In this document: positions 33,171 through 45,424 of the stretch, in pieces
Position numbering within the stretch: the stretch's first letter is position 1
How the letters are laid out: the number at the start of each line of letters is the position of its first letter
From: Rheum nobile
Lineage: Eukaryota; Streptophyta; Magnoliopsida; Caryophyllales; Polygonaceae
NCBI GenBank assembly: GCA_027886185.1
Contig: WOAB01000211.1
Span: forward strand, 4,998,001 to 5,062,000
Length of the DNA: 64,000 bases
Reading direction: 5' to 3'
The notes under the pieces: generated by a model
What the model saw: only the letters and a program-made list of their open reading frames with translations
Told to the model about the DNA's origin: nothing
Database searches by the model: none
Made by a program: the position numbers and the translations under genes

Positions 33171-36100
33171 CTAATCTATATATGGCACTATTATGGCTTT
33201 CAAAATTGCATAGTCAGTAAAAAATATCGAAGAGAAGGCAAGACGATGTATGGGTTCATCGGTGTTTGATAAAGTTTGGGAGAAAAAAAAGAAATAATAT
33301 TATTTCTCATTTAATTATGTGAAGGATGGATTTTCTATTAATTACTCAAACATATTCTTTCCATTTAAGTAATAAGTGATTGATAAATCTACACCATTAA
33401 TTTAAATCGATGGCTACCCTTTATTAAACTCTATAGATAGAGTAGATTTTCAACTCCATGGGAGCCGAAGACCTATTTATCTAACTTATTTCGCAATTCA
33501 ATTACTTCATTAATTATAACTCTAATAATTAAACATGGTGAAGTAGTAAGAAAGGATGCTATCGATCGTATCCCGTAGTCTGACCCTTTGGATGAAGTGA
33601 AAATAGGTTTTTCTGTATTCAACATCCAGTTGCATGTATTTTTGTTTATTTCATGAATATTTTGGCTTGTCCGGCTATTAGTATGACGTTTTTTCACCTA
33701 AAGATTGTTTATGCATGTTGGATTATGTTCATTTGGTTACATTGTGTTGGTTTGTGTATGTGGTTACATTGTGATTGTGGAAGTTACGGAAAAATAAAGA
33801 TACCAATATACGACCATGTTTTTAATTACATAAAGATCTCCCTTTTATTGTAATTGAATATAAATATAACCTTACATTTAGAATACATATACAAATTAGT
33901 AGTGTAATAATGATATTAAATATTTGAAAACATATGTAATAAAATGATTTTCTAATCTATGATTTTCATCCTTCCCCGCTTCCTGTATTAGCCCTAAAAC
34001 TTGTACTCTCTCTATTATCTCTGCCTGTCTTCCAATTTCTGCAAACTGCCGCCTGTTCTTCAAAGGTAGCACTTTCATCAATTCCGCTTCCTTTCATTCG
34101 ATCTAGAAAATGGCGATGGAGCGTATGTCCTCTATCGCCAGATGTTGGGACGGTTCTCCATCCAACAATTTTCCTCTTTGATTTTTGTCTCTAAGCCACG
34201 GATTTTGACATTGTTGAGGCGTGGGATGTGCTCCAGGCTAGGCTCAAAATTGGGTCCATTTGAGTTAAGAGTTGGAACGCATCTTTGACATGGAAATTAG
34301 AAGGTCAGACAGTACTTGAACAGAACCATGCGCGCGGTTGCTTCATAATCACCAACATACTATTTCACCAGCACAATGATGATGTAGCTCAAAAGGAGGA
34401 GGAGGTGGTGGTGGTTTTGGATATGTTGTTGCGGAGGGAGAGAATCAACCTAACCCTTATAGTCATGGAGCACATGGGCCACTAAAGCCAACAGATCACC
34501 CCCATCATGCCTTGGCTAGATTTGCCTCACCAAGGTTTGGTAAGTCAATCATATTGTTTTTCAATATGTACAACGTACCCAACTAACTAATGAGGTAAAT
34601 GTGTAGAGCCAAGTGTAGTGTGGTGTAGTAGTAGGCACTTATAGGCCCCTTCCCGGCTACTAGATCACTCCAGTGCTTCCGGTACTACGGACCCTCTGCC
34701 ATCCATTGCAGCAAAGCCGTTTCATGGGAAACATGTTCACACTCGTCGTGATTTCTTAAGCAACTATGGTTACGTATGGTTCTAAGTGTTTTGATGTTTC
34801 ATTTGGTATGGAAGTATAATCTTTTTTGCCTAACATATGTATGGACGGGGTTATGTTACAAAAAATATATCTAATCTCACCATACCATCCTATTGTTCAT
34901 GCAATATGATTTGTTTTTTTTGCAAATTTTATAACTTTCAATTCTCTTTGCTAAAATGGGTTTAAGCCAATACGTACAATTTCAATGTTTCAACTCTATA
35001 AATGCAATCGTTATTTCAAAATCCTTTAACTCTACCCTTTCTTTGAATGGAATTATTACTTCAACTCCCTTTACCAAATACAACTTGCACGAGAATTTTT
35101 TTAGTTGGATAACTTTTACACACATATAATAGGAAGAATATATTAATCGGCCTAATCGAATTCTGATATGCTACGTTATTCTTATTCCTTTCATGATTCT
35201 TGTATGAATACAACCTTAACAAAAAATAAATCATTTAAAACAGTAAGCATAACCGCCGTAACATAGTTCTTCCAAGGAATGTCTATGAACCAATTCTAAG
35301 CGAATATTCTTACTCTTGTCAAACTTGACCATGTCACTTTAATTATACTTCCTCTTGTCAAACTTGACATTCACATCATCTTTCAATTGCAATCACATCA
35401 TCTTTCAATTGCAATCACTTCTGACAATTCAATTATTAATATGCGTGCTGCACACACAACCATTAAATGAACTACATTTGTAAAATTACTGTAGACCCTA
35501 AACCATAATTGTAATCTTGCAATATTTAGACTTCATATACTACACTTTCAATTTGTATATCTTGCAGTATTTAGACTTTATACGCTACACTTAATCATAA
35601 GGGATTAAGTTCGAAGATATAAACTGTTAGTTGTAAATAAAGTATGTTGTTTGGTGAATACAATTATCGATCTTTCTAACCTAAGGACATAGATTGCATA
35701 CTTGTTTTGGAAAATGTTACCTTAAATAGGAGAGGTTAAACCCATCACAAAATATTAAAATCCAATAAGTAAGTATATGTAGAAAATATTTCTATAATAA
35801 GGTGGTCAAGGGCATAGGTTCGAAACAACCCACCCACTTCATGCAATGAAGAGATAAATGAATTAATTATATCTCTTAAAATAAATTCAAAATTTTTTAG
35901 TATCGAAAGGTTTTGTTTAAAATTTTTAATAACAAAAATATGGTTATTTTACAATTTTAATAATAAAAGTAATAACAATTTCATGAAACTAAAAACTTAT
36001 GAATATATAAGATTTATTATTTAAAATGCAAAGACAAATTTTACAGAATCTTTTAAACTTAATTTATATCATATTTACTTTAGTGGTGTACAGAAAGGTG

Positions 36101-36316
36101 TACCTTGAGTACTAGAGAATCCTCCCTCATGAGGTGGGTGATAATATTTTGTTAACTTCAAACATCCCTTCAAAGTCGAGGATTATATTAATTACATCCA
36201 TTACAATACACTAACATAAACATTCATAATCTTCTATGATTACAACTCTAAACGAGCATACACAAAAGGATAACACTAAACATCAACACATGCAAAAATA
36301 CATACTCCATCTTAAT
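33171..36316. other. AT-rich stretch without a supported gene
   Basis: Only short frames occur. A G-rich patch at 34390-34545 encodes, in one plus frame, a Gly-rich then His/Pro-rich run (QPNPYSHGAHGPLKPT) before a GGTAAG, which looks like an exon edge of an unrecognised gene fragment. At 35813-35828 there is a GGTTCGAAAC word like a pol III B box, but no A box in place. The rest shows nothing I can name. Confidence 0.4.
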
Positions 36317-36840
36317 TATCATTACAACCGTAATTGTTCAAGAGCTGTGTAATATGGACTTGTAAATGGACCAGACTATCTACTTGCTCCAAGACTCTCT
36401 CGTACGACTCTTTGTTCTGAGAACAGAATAATGACATTGTAATAACGAATTGCTTGAATCATAAAGCAAAACAAAAACTATATATTGAAACCCTAGTTAA
36501 CCTTACATTCTTTTGCTTTTCCAACACTTCAATCCTCTCCTCATCTGTACGAGGTTGGAAGGATTATATTTCCTATGATTGAACACTAAGTCGTTCGAGT
36601 GCCTGTCTAAGTATCTTATTTGTTTGTTGTGACCAAATTATCAGTCCTTTACTTTTTTCATTTGAGTCTAATGGATCCACAACTGCTCTATGAAATAAAC
36701 AAAGAAGTGATTAATATAGATTGATAAAGAATGAAAAAATAACATTTTGCTTACCTCCTACGATTCGTCCTTGAAGAGTCTCCTGCTTCATTTTCAGAAG
36801 TTTAAATAGAAGAGTGTAATTGGAAGATGACATGTTTTAA
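36317..36840 (-). pseudogene. Degraded transposase exons, probably En/Spm (Ptta) type
   Basis: Minus-strand exon-like pieces include TSENEAGDSSRTNRRR before a GT (about 36765-36800), DSNEKSKGLIIWSQQTN with ILRQALERLSVQS and a stop (36590-36680), RTDEERIEVLEKQKN before a GT (36510-36555), and a final NKESYERVLEQVDSLVHLQ ending in NDN and TAA (36322-36430). The DEERIEVLEK wording resembles the C-terminal coiled coil of Ptta/En/Spm plant transposases. The identification rests on these short motifs and is tentative. Confidence 0.4.
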
Positions 36841-37848
36841 CGGCGATGAAATTGGATGAATTCAGAGTATGAAATGAACTCAAACTATGGTAAATGGAAC
36901 TTAGTAGGATGTCTAAAACATAAACACGCGTTATATTAATTGTAGAGGTTGTCTGCCAACCACCCATAATTAATTACACTATTTGTGTGTAATGACCAAA
37001 CGTGAACATGCTTATATAATCCATATCCCTCCATTCGTAAGCAAGTGCTTTATGCCGCAATTCAAAATTTAACATATGGATATAGATATGAGTGATATTT
37101 TTATATACTCATTCCATGAGAGATATCAAAATAACACTCTGATATCACTCATAATCATATCTTGAAATCCATACTCGACACCAAACAACAAATATCAGTT
37201 TGATATCGATATCAGGATTATACCAAACGCATATATAGGTATGAGTGATATCTATATCCATACCTGATATCCTGATATCAATGCCAAACGGGACCTGGAT
37301 GCTTTTGAAGATAGTCATTACATAATATTTGTATTATAGTGTACTTTATGTTTTACATTCGAGTGTTTAAGTTTCTATCTTCAGATTTGATATATCTACT
37401 GTAGAAACCTTTATTTTGTATCTAAAAACCTTTATTTTGTTTTTCAATGCTTACTGTATAGGAGACTAACATTAACTTTTAAAACCAAAGATTAAAAGTG
37501 CATGGAGAATTATGATGTATAATTTTATTACCTAATAATTGAGTACACAAGAAAACATTTTTCTTCTTTAAAGGAAATCTTGAGTAACCAATAATTGAGT
37601 ACTCTAGGATATTATATATAATGCTTTAGTGTTTATAATAGGGACTCAATTAGCACTATAACACGTTGGATATGCCATTTATGTTATATAATATGTAAAT
37701 GCTACTAAGTGCGTACAAAACAAAAACTTGTTTTTGTTTTGATGAAATATCTTTTTAAATGAAATAAGTGAAATAAAATTTCCTACCACAATCATACATG
37801 GACGGCCACATCCACAAATTAAATAGAAATCGTATGTATATAAGTTAA
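36841..37848. other. Non-coding stretch with a GATATCACTCATA-rich MITE-like core
   Basis: At about 37070-37290 the word TATGAGTGATATC and its complement recur at least three times and the right edge reads CCAAACGGGACC, a common end of plant MITEs. The left edge has decayed, so borders are not called. The rest is AT-rich and empty. Confidence 0.4.
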
Positions 37849-40187
37849 CTAGCAGGCAGACCCCGTGCTTCGCACCGGTCGATAGTAAATATTATTGTAG
37901 TTTACTTAATATAAAATTGTAAGGTTGTGCATAAATGTATGATATATATTGTGTTTAAAATTGATATTGTTTGATTTTGTAAATTCTTATGAATGATCTA
38001 ATATTCTACATCATAATTTGTTTGTAGTTTTATATATTCAAGTAATCATATGATAAATAATATTCTTATTATTTTGGTTAATTCTAACTTAAAAGTATTT
38101 TAGAGGTGTTTGACATTTTATTTAGATAGCAAATGATATATAATTGATTTTCTTTTATTGACAATATACCAGTAAAAGTAGATACCATAATTTTCAGTTA
38201 TATATATATATAATAAATTAATAATGTAAATAACTAATTATCATATATAACCATGATTACATCTTAGATCATAACTCAAAAGTATATGATCTCCATTCTA
38301 GGTTATAAAATTCATTACAGTATACAATATTTTTTTATTTTAGCTAGCTTGTTTCCCATATTTGCTACATGAGAAATGAGTTGTTAATACTCTATGTTAG
38401 ACAATGATAGTACTCTATGTAAGACAATGTCAAGAGTTGCTTAGTTGACATGCTTAGATATCTTCGGTTAGGACAATAGTTTATTTACTTTTGCGGATCA
38501 CTATAGAAATTGTGACCAATTATTAGTCAATTTAGTTAAAAATGTTATATTATTAATTATCACTAATTTGCATTCAATATAGTATTACAAAAACTACATC
38601 TAGATTGACCGAAAGATAGCCAAATTGCTTAATTAAACAACGATTTATGAGCAGCAAGAACATCTGATCGAATAAATATTATTATACGCATGTTTTGTAA
38701 ATCCTAGCTAGTGCATGTTCTTTGATTAATTTATTCTATTTTATGAACTATCAAATTTAGCCAATAATAATACAAGGCCTTGGGATAGAATCCACCATAT
38801 ATCTCAGCTATTGCATTTCTATTTGAAAATATCTAGATCATTTATAGCATTTTGAAACAAACGACACTTTTATTAAAAAATTAAGTTAGGTTAATTATAT
38901 ATGTGCAATATATTACTTAATAAGTAAAATTATCATTTGAAAACTAATGATATATTTTTAATATATAGAATTCATTATATTGGTTAAATAAGTATGAAAT
39001 CAACTGATGTTAATATTGAAATTTATTTTGATTAAGTATAAGCAATTACATTAGTAGTAATACTTATTTGGACCAAACTGGTATAATTTCAGAAGTAATC
39101 GAAGGATTGAATCTTTTTCATATTATCGAGTTGTGTAAGCTCATCTTTTATGTAAAGAAGAAGAATAGTACATAGTCGGTAAAAGTGTTTCAACTCCTTT
39201 TTATAATAGTTGACAAACATACCTCAAAACATCATCGATTAGTTGCTTTAACAGTTCTTGATTTGTTTGCCTCCTTATCCTCTTCTTCATGCAACCTAAA
39301 CATAAACAGATGAAAATTGAGGTTTAAGAACAGAGTAAAACAATGGTTGTTAATAGCACCCTATGTAATTCAAATGAAGGTATTGGTGTAGTTTAACATA
39401 TATATCAAGCTTGTAACAAAAGAATATTTACACATATCATGAATTTTCATAAAGTTTTCATTTGGTTATGAGTCATTGATTGAGTAATGAATCTTTAGTA
39501 GACCTGCAAATATTGTTGAATACAAATAACCCAATATAAAGATGATGAAATATAACTTATTTTTGTATTAAAAAAGACGATGAAAAAATAAAATTTCAGG
39601 TAAAGATAGCAAGTATATCTTTTGTGATATTTTGATTGAAATGTAATATATTTTCGTATTAAAAAAGACGATGAAGAAATAACCAGGTAAAGATAGCAAG
39701 TATATCTTTTGTGATATTTTGATTTTGGTGTTTTGGTGATTGAATTCATTTCTATGCCAAGCTATATCTACCGATTGAATTGCACGTACGTGAACCGCCA
39801 CTACATATATTGTTTAGGTACATAATTACTTTGCTATGATAAATTGTACTATTAAATTTGCTAATTAGTGGCCCTTGCGTTTACATTCTAAAAGAAAAAG
39901 GTCTTAATTGGAAGTTAAAGAGTTCATACAATATAAAGCACTATTGATGACCATTTCAATCTATAAACATAATGGTTTTTTAATTTGATACATCAAACCT
40001 CTATTTTAAATGATTTTTGCAATAAATAGTTTTTATAGGTAAAGTAAAATTCAACTCCATTCAACGGTTACCTTTACGTACAATTTTCAACTCAATTTTA
40101 TATATGTAGGATTAGATAGATAGATATCAAAATGAGATGAGAGTACAATTTTTTTATGAAACTCTATTTTAAATATTTATAGATAGA
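37849..40187 (-). mobile_element. Non-autonomous Helitron, 2339 bp
   Basis: Read on the minus strand, the 5' end is TCTATCTATAAATATTTAAA after host A (40187) and the 3' end is a GGTGCGAAGCACGGGG stem-loop followed by GTCTGCCTG and CTAG at 37849-37852 before host T. These are the rules for plant Helitrons: TC start, 3' hairpin, CTRR end, insertion between A and T, no duplication. The interior is AT-rich without a Rep/helicase gene, so it depends on another element. Confidence 0.7.
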
Positions 40188-40518
40188 TATATGAATATAA
40201 ATATTATATATTAGTTTGTTATAATCGTTGCAAGATTAATTCGTTTTTATCTATCATATATGATATGGCCTTTTGATTTTGACGTTTTATTTTTGTGAAC
40301 CAAAAATTACCTTTATTTCAGAATGCAAAGAGTCACCCATTTGGTTCTCCTTTGAGCATTATATTGTGGTAAAATGGAGTACTATCCAAGAATGCAAATG
40401 GTCATTTATACAACCATTTTTTGTCTTGAAATGTATGATAATATATTAAAAAATACCATCTAAATACTTAATATATATAATAGGGGTATTAAAAATTGAA
40501 AGCAACTAACGTAATTTA

Positions 40519-40645
40519 GGGTTCGTTTGGATAACCGCCTAGAATGCATTTTAATGCATTAAATTGCATTATTTTGCATTAAATGCTACAACTTAATATA
40601 ATTTAATGCATTAAAATGCATTCTAGTGGCGATCCAAACGGACCC
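40519..40645. mobile_element. Tourist-like (PIF/Harbinger) MITE, 127 bp
   Basis: The ends are GGGTTCGTTTGGATAACCGC and, inwards on the minus strand, GGGTCCGTTTGGATCGCCAC, followed in both arms by CTAGAATGCATTTTAATGCA. The 3 bp flanks are TTA on both sides (40516-40518 and 40646-40648), the standard PIF/Harbinger target. The element folds almost entirely into a hairpin. Confidence 0.9.
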
Positions 40646-40918
40646 TTACTACGTTCATCAATTTTGTATTTTGATTTATAAAACAAAATAATTTTTTTTT
40701 ATTAATCCTTAAATTCTCAATAATGTTTATGAAAATATAGCCTCAATAAGGTTAAAACTTTTCAAGTGGAAGATACATGTTTATCTTCATCTCTTCAAGA
40801 GTAACACTAAAATTTAAAACTTGCGCATTTAACAAATCTAATAATACTAATAAAATTTATTATATTTATAAATTAAGATGTATCCAAACCGTTTAGACAT
40901 AGCTTAACATTTAACTAA

Positions 40919-42945
40919 CTAGAAATCAGAGCCCGTGCTTCGCACGGGCCGCTTTCAATTTGGCTCATGTGAATGAGCATCAATAGTCCAGGAGGATTGT
41001 GATAATGTGCTCAAGAGATCGAGATTATACTTGCCACTGAACAAAATATCAACAAAAAATACACAAATATCAATTCAAATTCCAATTCATAAAATAGGGA
41101 ACAACAAAACATACAAAATATCAATTACAACTGATCATAAAATAGATATTAATAAACTAACCATATAAAAATCTAATCCAAACAATTATAGAAATAAGGT
41201 GTAAGAAAATGGAGATTAGGATTGAGATCTTTTATTTTTCGGAATGTATGTCTTGTATCCGTATGGCCTTTATATAGAGGTATAATTTCTCTCTATGGTC
41301 ACATTCATTTGTCATCTACATTAAACCAACCTCTAATCAATTATGAGTTTAAAATATGAAAAGAAGAAGTTACGATCTATAATTTAAATGTGATTAATTG
41401 ACATTAGAACCTTGTAATGAAGATGTAACGGTCACAACAAAATATATTGATATAAATTGAAATAATGTTTTAATCTAATGTCTTAAATGAGTTCATTTCT
41501 TTAAAAAATGAAATAAATTTCCGTATAAAAGCTATGTGCAAGTGAGTTTGAACGACCATGCAAGCATTTCGAAATATATTTTTTCCGTCAAAGTTGATGT
41601 CTAAGTGAGTTTGAATGACTCGAACATTACTAAGGTTGACATAATTATCATTGATATAAGTATATCACCAATTAGTATAATGAACTTTTCAATTTCTTGA
41701 TGTTGCAATTCGATGGTAACTTTTTCATGTTCTAATCCTCTTCTTAATTACTTCTTCCAAAATGTATACTTTTATTTATAATATTTTTTCTTAAGTGACA
41801 CATTAATTATTGTTTATTATAGACAATTTAATAGGGGAATATGTTACACATTTTTCAAATCAGTTACATTTCTAAGATAACGTTTGCGATAAACTTATCC
41901 TACCAAATAATCTTCCATTAACTTGGTTTTCTCCATATATTGAATTTGATAGTTGATGACTATTCGTTGATTTTAATTTTATAAATTATTCTGATTTACA
42001 CAAAAACAATTGAAGGGTTTTAGAACTAAATTGGGTTTGTAACGTCAAAATTGAAAAGTAGTCGTTTAGAGTTATGGAAAAAGAATATTACAATAAGTAT
42101 GAAAAATTCAATATATGCATTATAATTAGGTGTTTAAGTTTGAATGTTGGTAGTGGATTTGAGAGTTTTTATGAAGATTATATTGGCATGTTTTAACTTG
42201 AATGAGGTAAGCAATATTTTAATTTTAAGTGATTAGTTAAATTATTACATTAAATAATTTGTAATTAAATCATGATAAGGTGGATACAATATTTGTTTTG
42301 GTACTCAAGTGGATACAATTTTTTATATTCGAATTATGTTATTTGGATTTGTAATGTCTTAAATTTGATATATTGTTCTACATTTAATTATGTATTTTTA
42401 TGTTATATAGAGATTTTGATTTATATATGTAACTATGAGTAGTAAAAAAAGAAATTGTTTAGCTAGGCATGAAGAAGACCATAAAACAAATAAAAATATA
42501 AATTCTAATTGTGATTTGAATTTTTCAATTGCATTTACCAAACCACCTCAAATTGTCTATTTTTTGGTAGAAATCTCACATTGTTTCCGTAGGTATGAAG
42601 AAGACAATAAATGTATTCGTATTTCCTTTTTAGGTTTGTTTTCTCTTTTTTCGATTTTTTAATGTTACTTTTAGGTTTACTTATTGAGATAATTTTCAAG
42701 TATTATAGATTTAAGTGGTTGATTTATAAAATAAAATAACTCCTTAGGTTTAGGGAAAAATGTCGAAAATAAAATTGTTTCTAAGAAGAATTGAACTTTC
42801 AACTTTTTGTTTTATGAAGTCCCTTCACTAAACTATTGAGATAAAATAGAATATTTGACTTCTAGTGGAATGTAAAAATAAAATGAGATTGAATTTGTGA
42901 GGCATTAAATGGGCAAAAGGTCTACTTTATATATTTATAGATAGA
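40919..42945 (-). mobile_element. Non-autonomous Helitron, 2027 bp
   Basis: On the minus strand it starts TCTATCTATAAATATATAAA (42945) and ends with a perfect GCCCGTGC/GCACGGGC stem (40931-40949), TCTGATTT and CTAG (40919-40922) before host T. Its first bases match those of the Helitron ending at 40187, but the bodies differ. It has a minus-strand CTCTATATAAAGG box near 41265-41280 and no helicase. Confidence 0.75.
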
Positions 42946-42989
42946 TAAATAAATAGATATATAATTAGATATACAGATTTGAGTAACTA

Positions 42990-43214
42990 ATTAATATAAA
43001 CAAAAAAATAATGAAAGATAAAATAGTAAAACAAAGTTGTTAAGAATGAAGATTGAACCCTAGACCTCTTGTATTATGAGAGTGTCTTTAACTATTGAGC
43101 TATATTAGATGATTTAGTTTGTGATAAAAGATTAACAAAAAAAATAAGAGATAATTTCTCATATTTATTGGGTATTAATTGCACCCTTAGTCTACTTTAT
43201 ATATTTATAACATA
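42990..43214 (-). mobile_element. Helitron 5'-end fragment with tRNA-like segment
   Basis: The minus strand has TATAAATATATAAAGTAGAC at 43187-43208, as at the 5' end of the Helitron at 42945 (TATAAATATATAAAGTAGAC). The next about 150 bases also align, including a block ending in a GGTTCAATC-like word. The 3' part is missing. It directly adjoins the hairpin at 43220. Confidence 0.55.
43048..43104 (-). other. tRNA-like segment (pol III box A and B)
   Basis: The minus strand has TAGCTCAATAGTTAAAGA (A-box like) and, about 30 bases on, GGGTTCAATCTTC (B box), with CTCATAAT where an anticodon loop would be. Acceptor stems do not pair, so this is not a tRNA gene. A weaker counterpart lies in the Helitron at about 42783-42845. 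Confidence 0.4.
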
Positions 43215-43219
43215 TAAAA

Positions 43220-43530
43220 GAGTAATTCGCAAAGTTATGGAAAAAATGACTTAATAGTTATGACTTGGTTATTCATATCATATGCTTATTTTGATAAACG
43301 AAGTTTCATAGCTCAGTCCTGCAATTTTCATTCTCCACGCCCTTTTAAAAATCTCATCGTACATTATCTTGGTTTTTCATAATAAATGTACGATGAGATT
43401 TTTAAAAGGGCGTGGAGAATGAAAATTGCAGGACTGAGCTATGAAACTTCGTTTATCGAAATAAGCATATGATATGAATAACCAAGTCATAACTATTAAG
43501 TCATTTTTTCCATAACTTTGCGAATTACTC
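43220..43530. repeat. Near-perfect 146 bp inverted repeat with 19 bp loop
   Basis: The arms 43220-43365 and 43385-43530 are complementary over all 146 bases with a single mismatch (TTTTGATAAACG against CGTTTATCGAAA). Outer ends are GAGTAATTCGCAAAG and its complement. A transcript would fold into a long double-stranded RNA. There is no reading frame, and no target duplication is obvious. It could be a young foldback MITE or a small-RNA source. Confidence 0.95.
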
Positions 43531-43540
43531 AAACCTGCAA

Positions 43541-43541
43541 T

Positions 43542-43619
<78 letters not shown>
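43541..43619. repeat. CT then TA microsatellite
   Basis: A CT run (about 43543-43586) passes directly into a TA run (43587-43619). The TA part is the left target of the element starting at 43620. Confidence 0.95.
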
Positions 43620-43622
<3 letters not shown>

Positions 43623-43854
43623 GCACGCTATGGTAAAACGGGAGTTATGGTAAAACGAAAGTACTAATCTGGAGCGTTGGATTGATGGTAATTGATGGTT
43701 GGATGAATAGGTTATATAATAGATATGGTAGGGGTGTAACTACCAAATCTAACCTAATATGGCAATTAATCAAATTTTAATTAATAAAAAAAATGGGTTG
43801 TTATAGGAGAGAGAAAGAGAAGATTATTCTCTTTCCTAATCGTCTTCAACGTTT

Positions 43855-44620
43855 TGATATTCATGTAATTTGGTTTTCGTAATTTTATAGATATTCATAC
43901 ATCCAGTAATCGATATTCATTCAAAATGTTTTGATATTCATGTAATTTTGAAATCGATATTCATATAAGCAATATTCGATATTCATGAAAATAGTGTCGA
44001 TATTCAAGTTTTAATCCGCATATGATGATTATCGGTTATATGAATTAGGCGATATTCATACAAACGGTATTGATATTCGTGTGTTAATTTCAAGCTTTTG
44101 GAAACGATTCATGATCTTTGAAACTTTTTGTTTGTTTCAGGTGAATATCGCAAAGCCAATTTTGAATATCGACTACTCAACGCATGAAACGTACATCCAA
44201 CATGAATATGAACAACATTATAGTGAATATCACATCATACAATTTGAATATCAACTACTCAACACATGACACTTAAATCCAACATGAATATCAAAAGAAT
44301 GTGTATGAATATCACAATAAATAATTTGAATATCACATATAAAAACGTGAATATCATCGATAAATAACTCATACAACACCATCAACAAGCAGAATCTGAA
44401 TTCACGTGAATATCAACATTACTATAATGAATAACACTACAGGAAAACTGAATATCATACATTTAACATGAATATTAATGATAAATAACACATACAACAC
44501 CCTCAACCAAGTAGAATCTAAATGCACGTGAATATCACATTATTATAATGAATAACACCACACCGAAACTGAATATCATATATAGAATATCAAAATAATA
44601 TATACAATATCAAAAACAAA
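43855..44620. repeat. GATATTCATG/GAATATCA array
   Basis: Loose repeats of GATATTCATG (43855-44080) switch to the complement GAATATCA (44145-44600). A block of about 125 bp with AACACATACAACACC, AGCAGAATCT and ACGTGAATATCA is duplicated (44350-44450 and 44475-44575). The same words fill the sister element and the array at 9390-9760. Confidence 0.75.
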
Positions 44621-44632
44621 TATCTTCGCTAG

Positions 44633-45424
44633 AAGCTTGTTCAGACATCCATGTGGGATGAGGAGGTATCTCCTTCAACCAATGCCCCTTGCGCAAGAAG
44701 AATGGCCCCGGTGTCCGGTCCTGAGAAGCTTCGCCGGCCTCGGCTATCTCTGTTTCGAATTCTCCGGGGACCTACATATATCCAAATTCAGAGCCATACA
44801 AGAAAACCCTAAATCCCAAAATTGACTCCCTGAAATTAAGATTATCTCATCCAAATCAATTTCATTGATTATTTCAGACCAAGTTTAATCTGTCTACAAT
44901 TTCAATTTAACGAAAGAAAAGGAGGAGAAATGTCACCACAGAGAAACTGAGATTTCGTCCCCGATAACCAGTCTTGAGAGCAGTAACCGGCGGGCAATTC
45001 GGATTTCGTCCCCGACGCTGAGATTCACCAAAGCCCCAACTTTATCCAACCTGAGCAAGCACAGGTGCCAGGCCACCGTCGCGCCCCAGTCGTGGCCGAC
45101 GACGAACACTTTGTCTTGGCCGAGCGCGTCGATGAGCGCCACCAAATCGCCGACGGTGTGGAAGTAGGTGTACTTGGAGGCGTTGGCAGGGGCATCGGTT
45201 TCGCCGTATCCGCGCATGTCGGGAGCCACACAGTGGTAGCCAAGGGCGGAGAAGGCTAGGATCTGGTGGCACCACGAGTACCAGAACTCCGGGAAGCCGT
45301 GGACGAAGAGCACCACCGGACCTTCGCCTTTCTCGGCGATGTGCATGTTGATGCCGTTGACTTTCAGAGTGGGTTGCCGGCGGGTTCGGCCGGGATCCGA
45401 GTAGTCGTCATCATCTTCTTCCAC
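44633..45424 (-). pseudogene. Captured soluble epoxide hydrolase fragment (two exons)
   Basis: Exon 1 (45005-45424) starts MEEDDDDYSD and runs through VNGINMHIAEKGEGPVV, FVHGFPEFWYSW (the HGxP oxyanion motif), DMRGYGETDAP and VGHDWGATVAW, where the Asp is the alpha/beta-hydrolase nucleophile. It then runs off into transposon sequence (GDEIRIARR). A second piece (44633-44771) after a TGTAG acceptor reads VPGEFETEIAEAGE and RTPGPFFLRKG, matching the cap-domain region of the family. The catalytic His-Asp end is absent. The intervening non-coding DNA suggests capture from genomic DNA rather than mRNA. An active enzyme would open epoxides to diols in the cytosol; this piece cannot. Confidence 0.8.

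Noticed and set aside
35813..35828. GGTTCGAAAC as a tRNA or SINE B box
   Set aside because: No A box at the right distance and no 3' tail; chance match likely.
36322..36430. A functional host gene with a coiled coil
   Set aside because: Only short exon-like pieces with no conserved N-terminal domain nearby; wording fits transposase tails better.
43048..43104. A true tRNA-Met gene on the minus strand
   Set aside because: Acceptor and D stems do not pair; only box A/B-like words and a CAT-containing loop.
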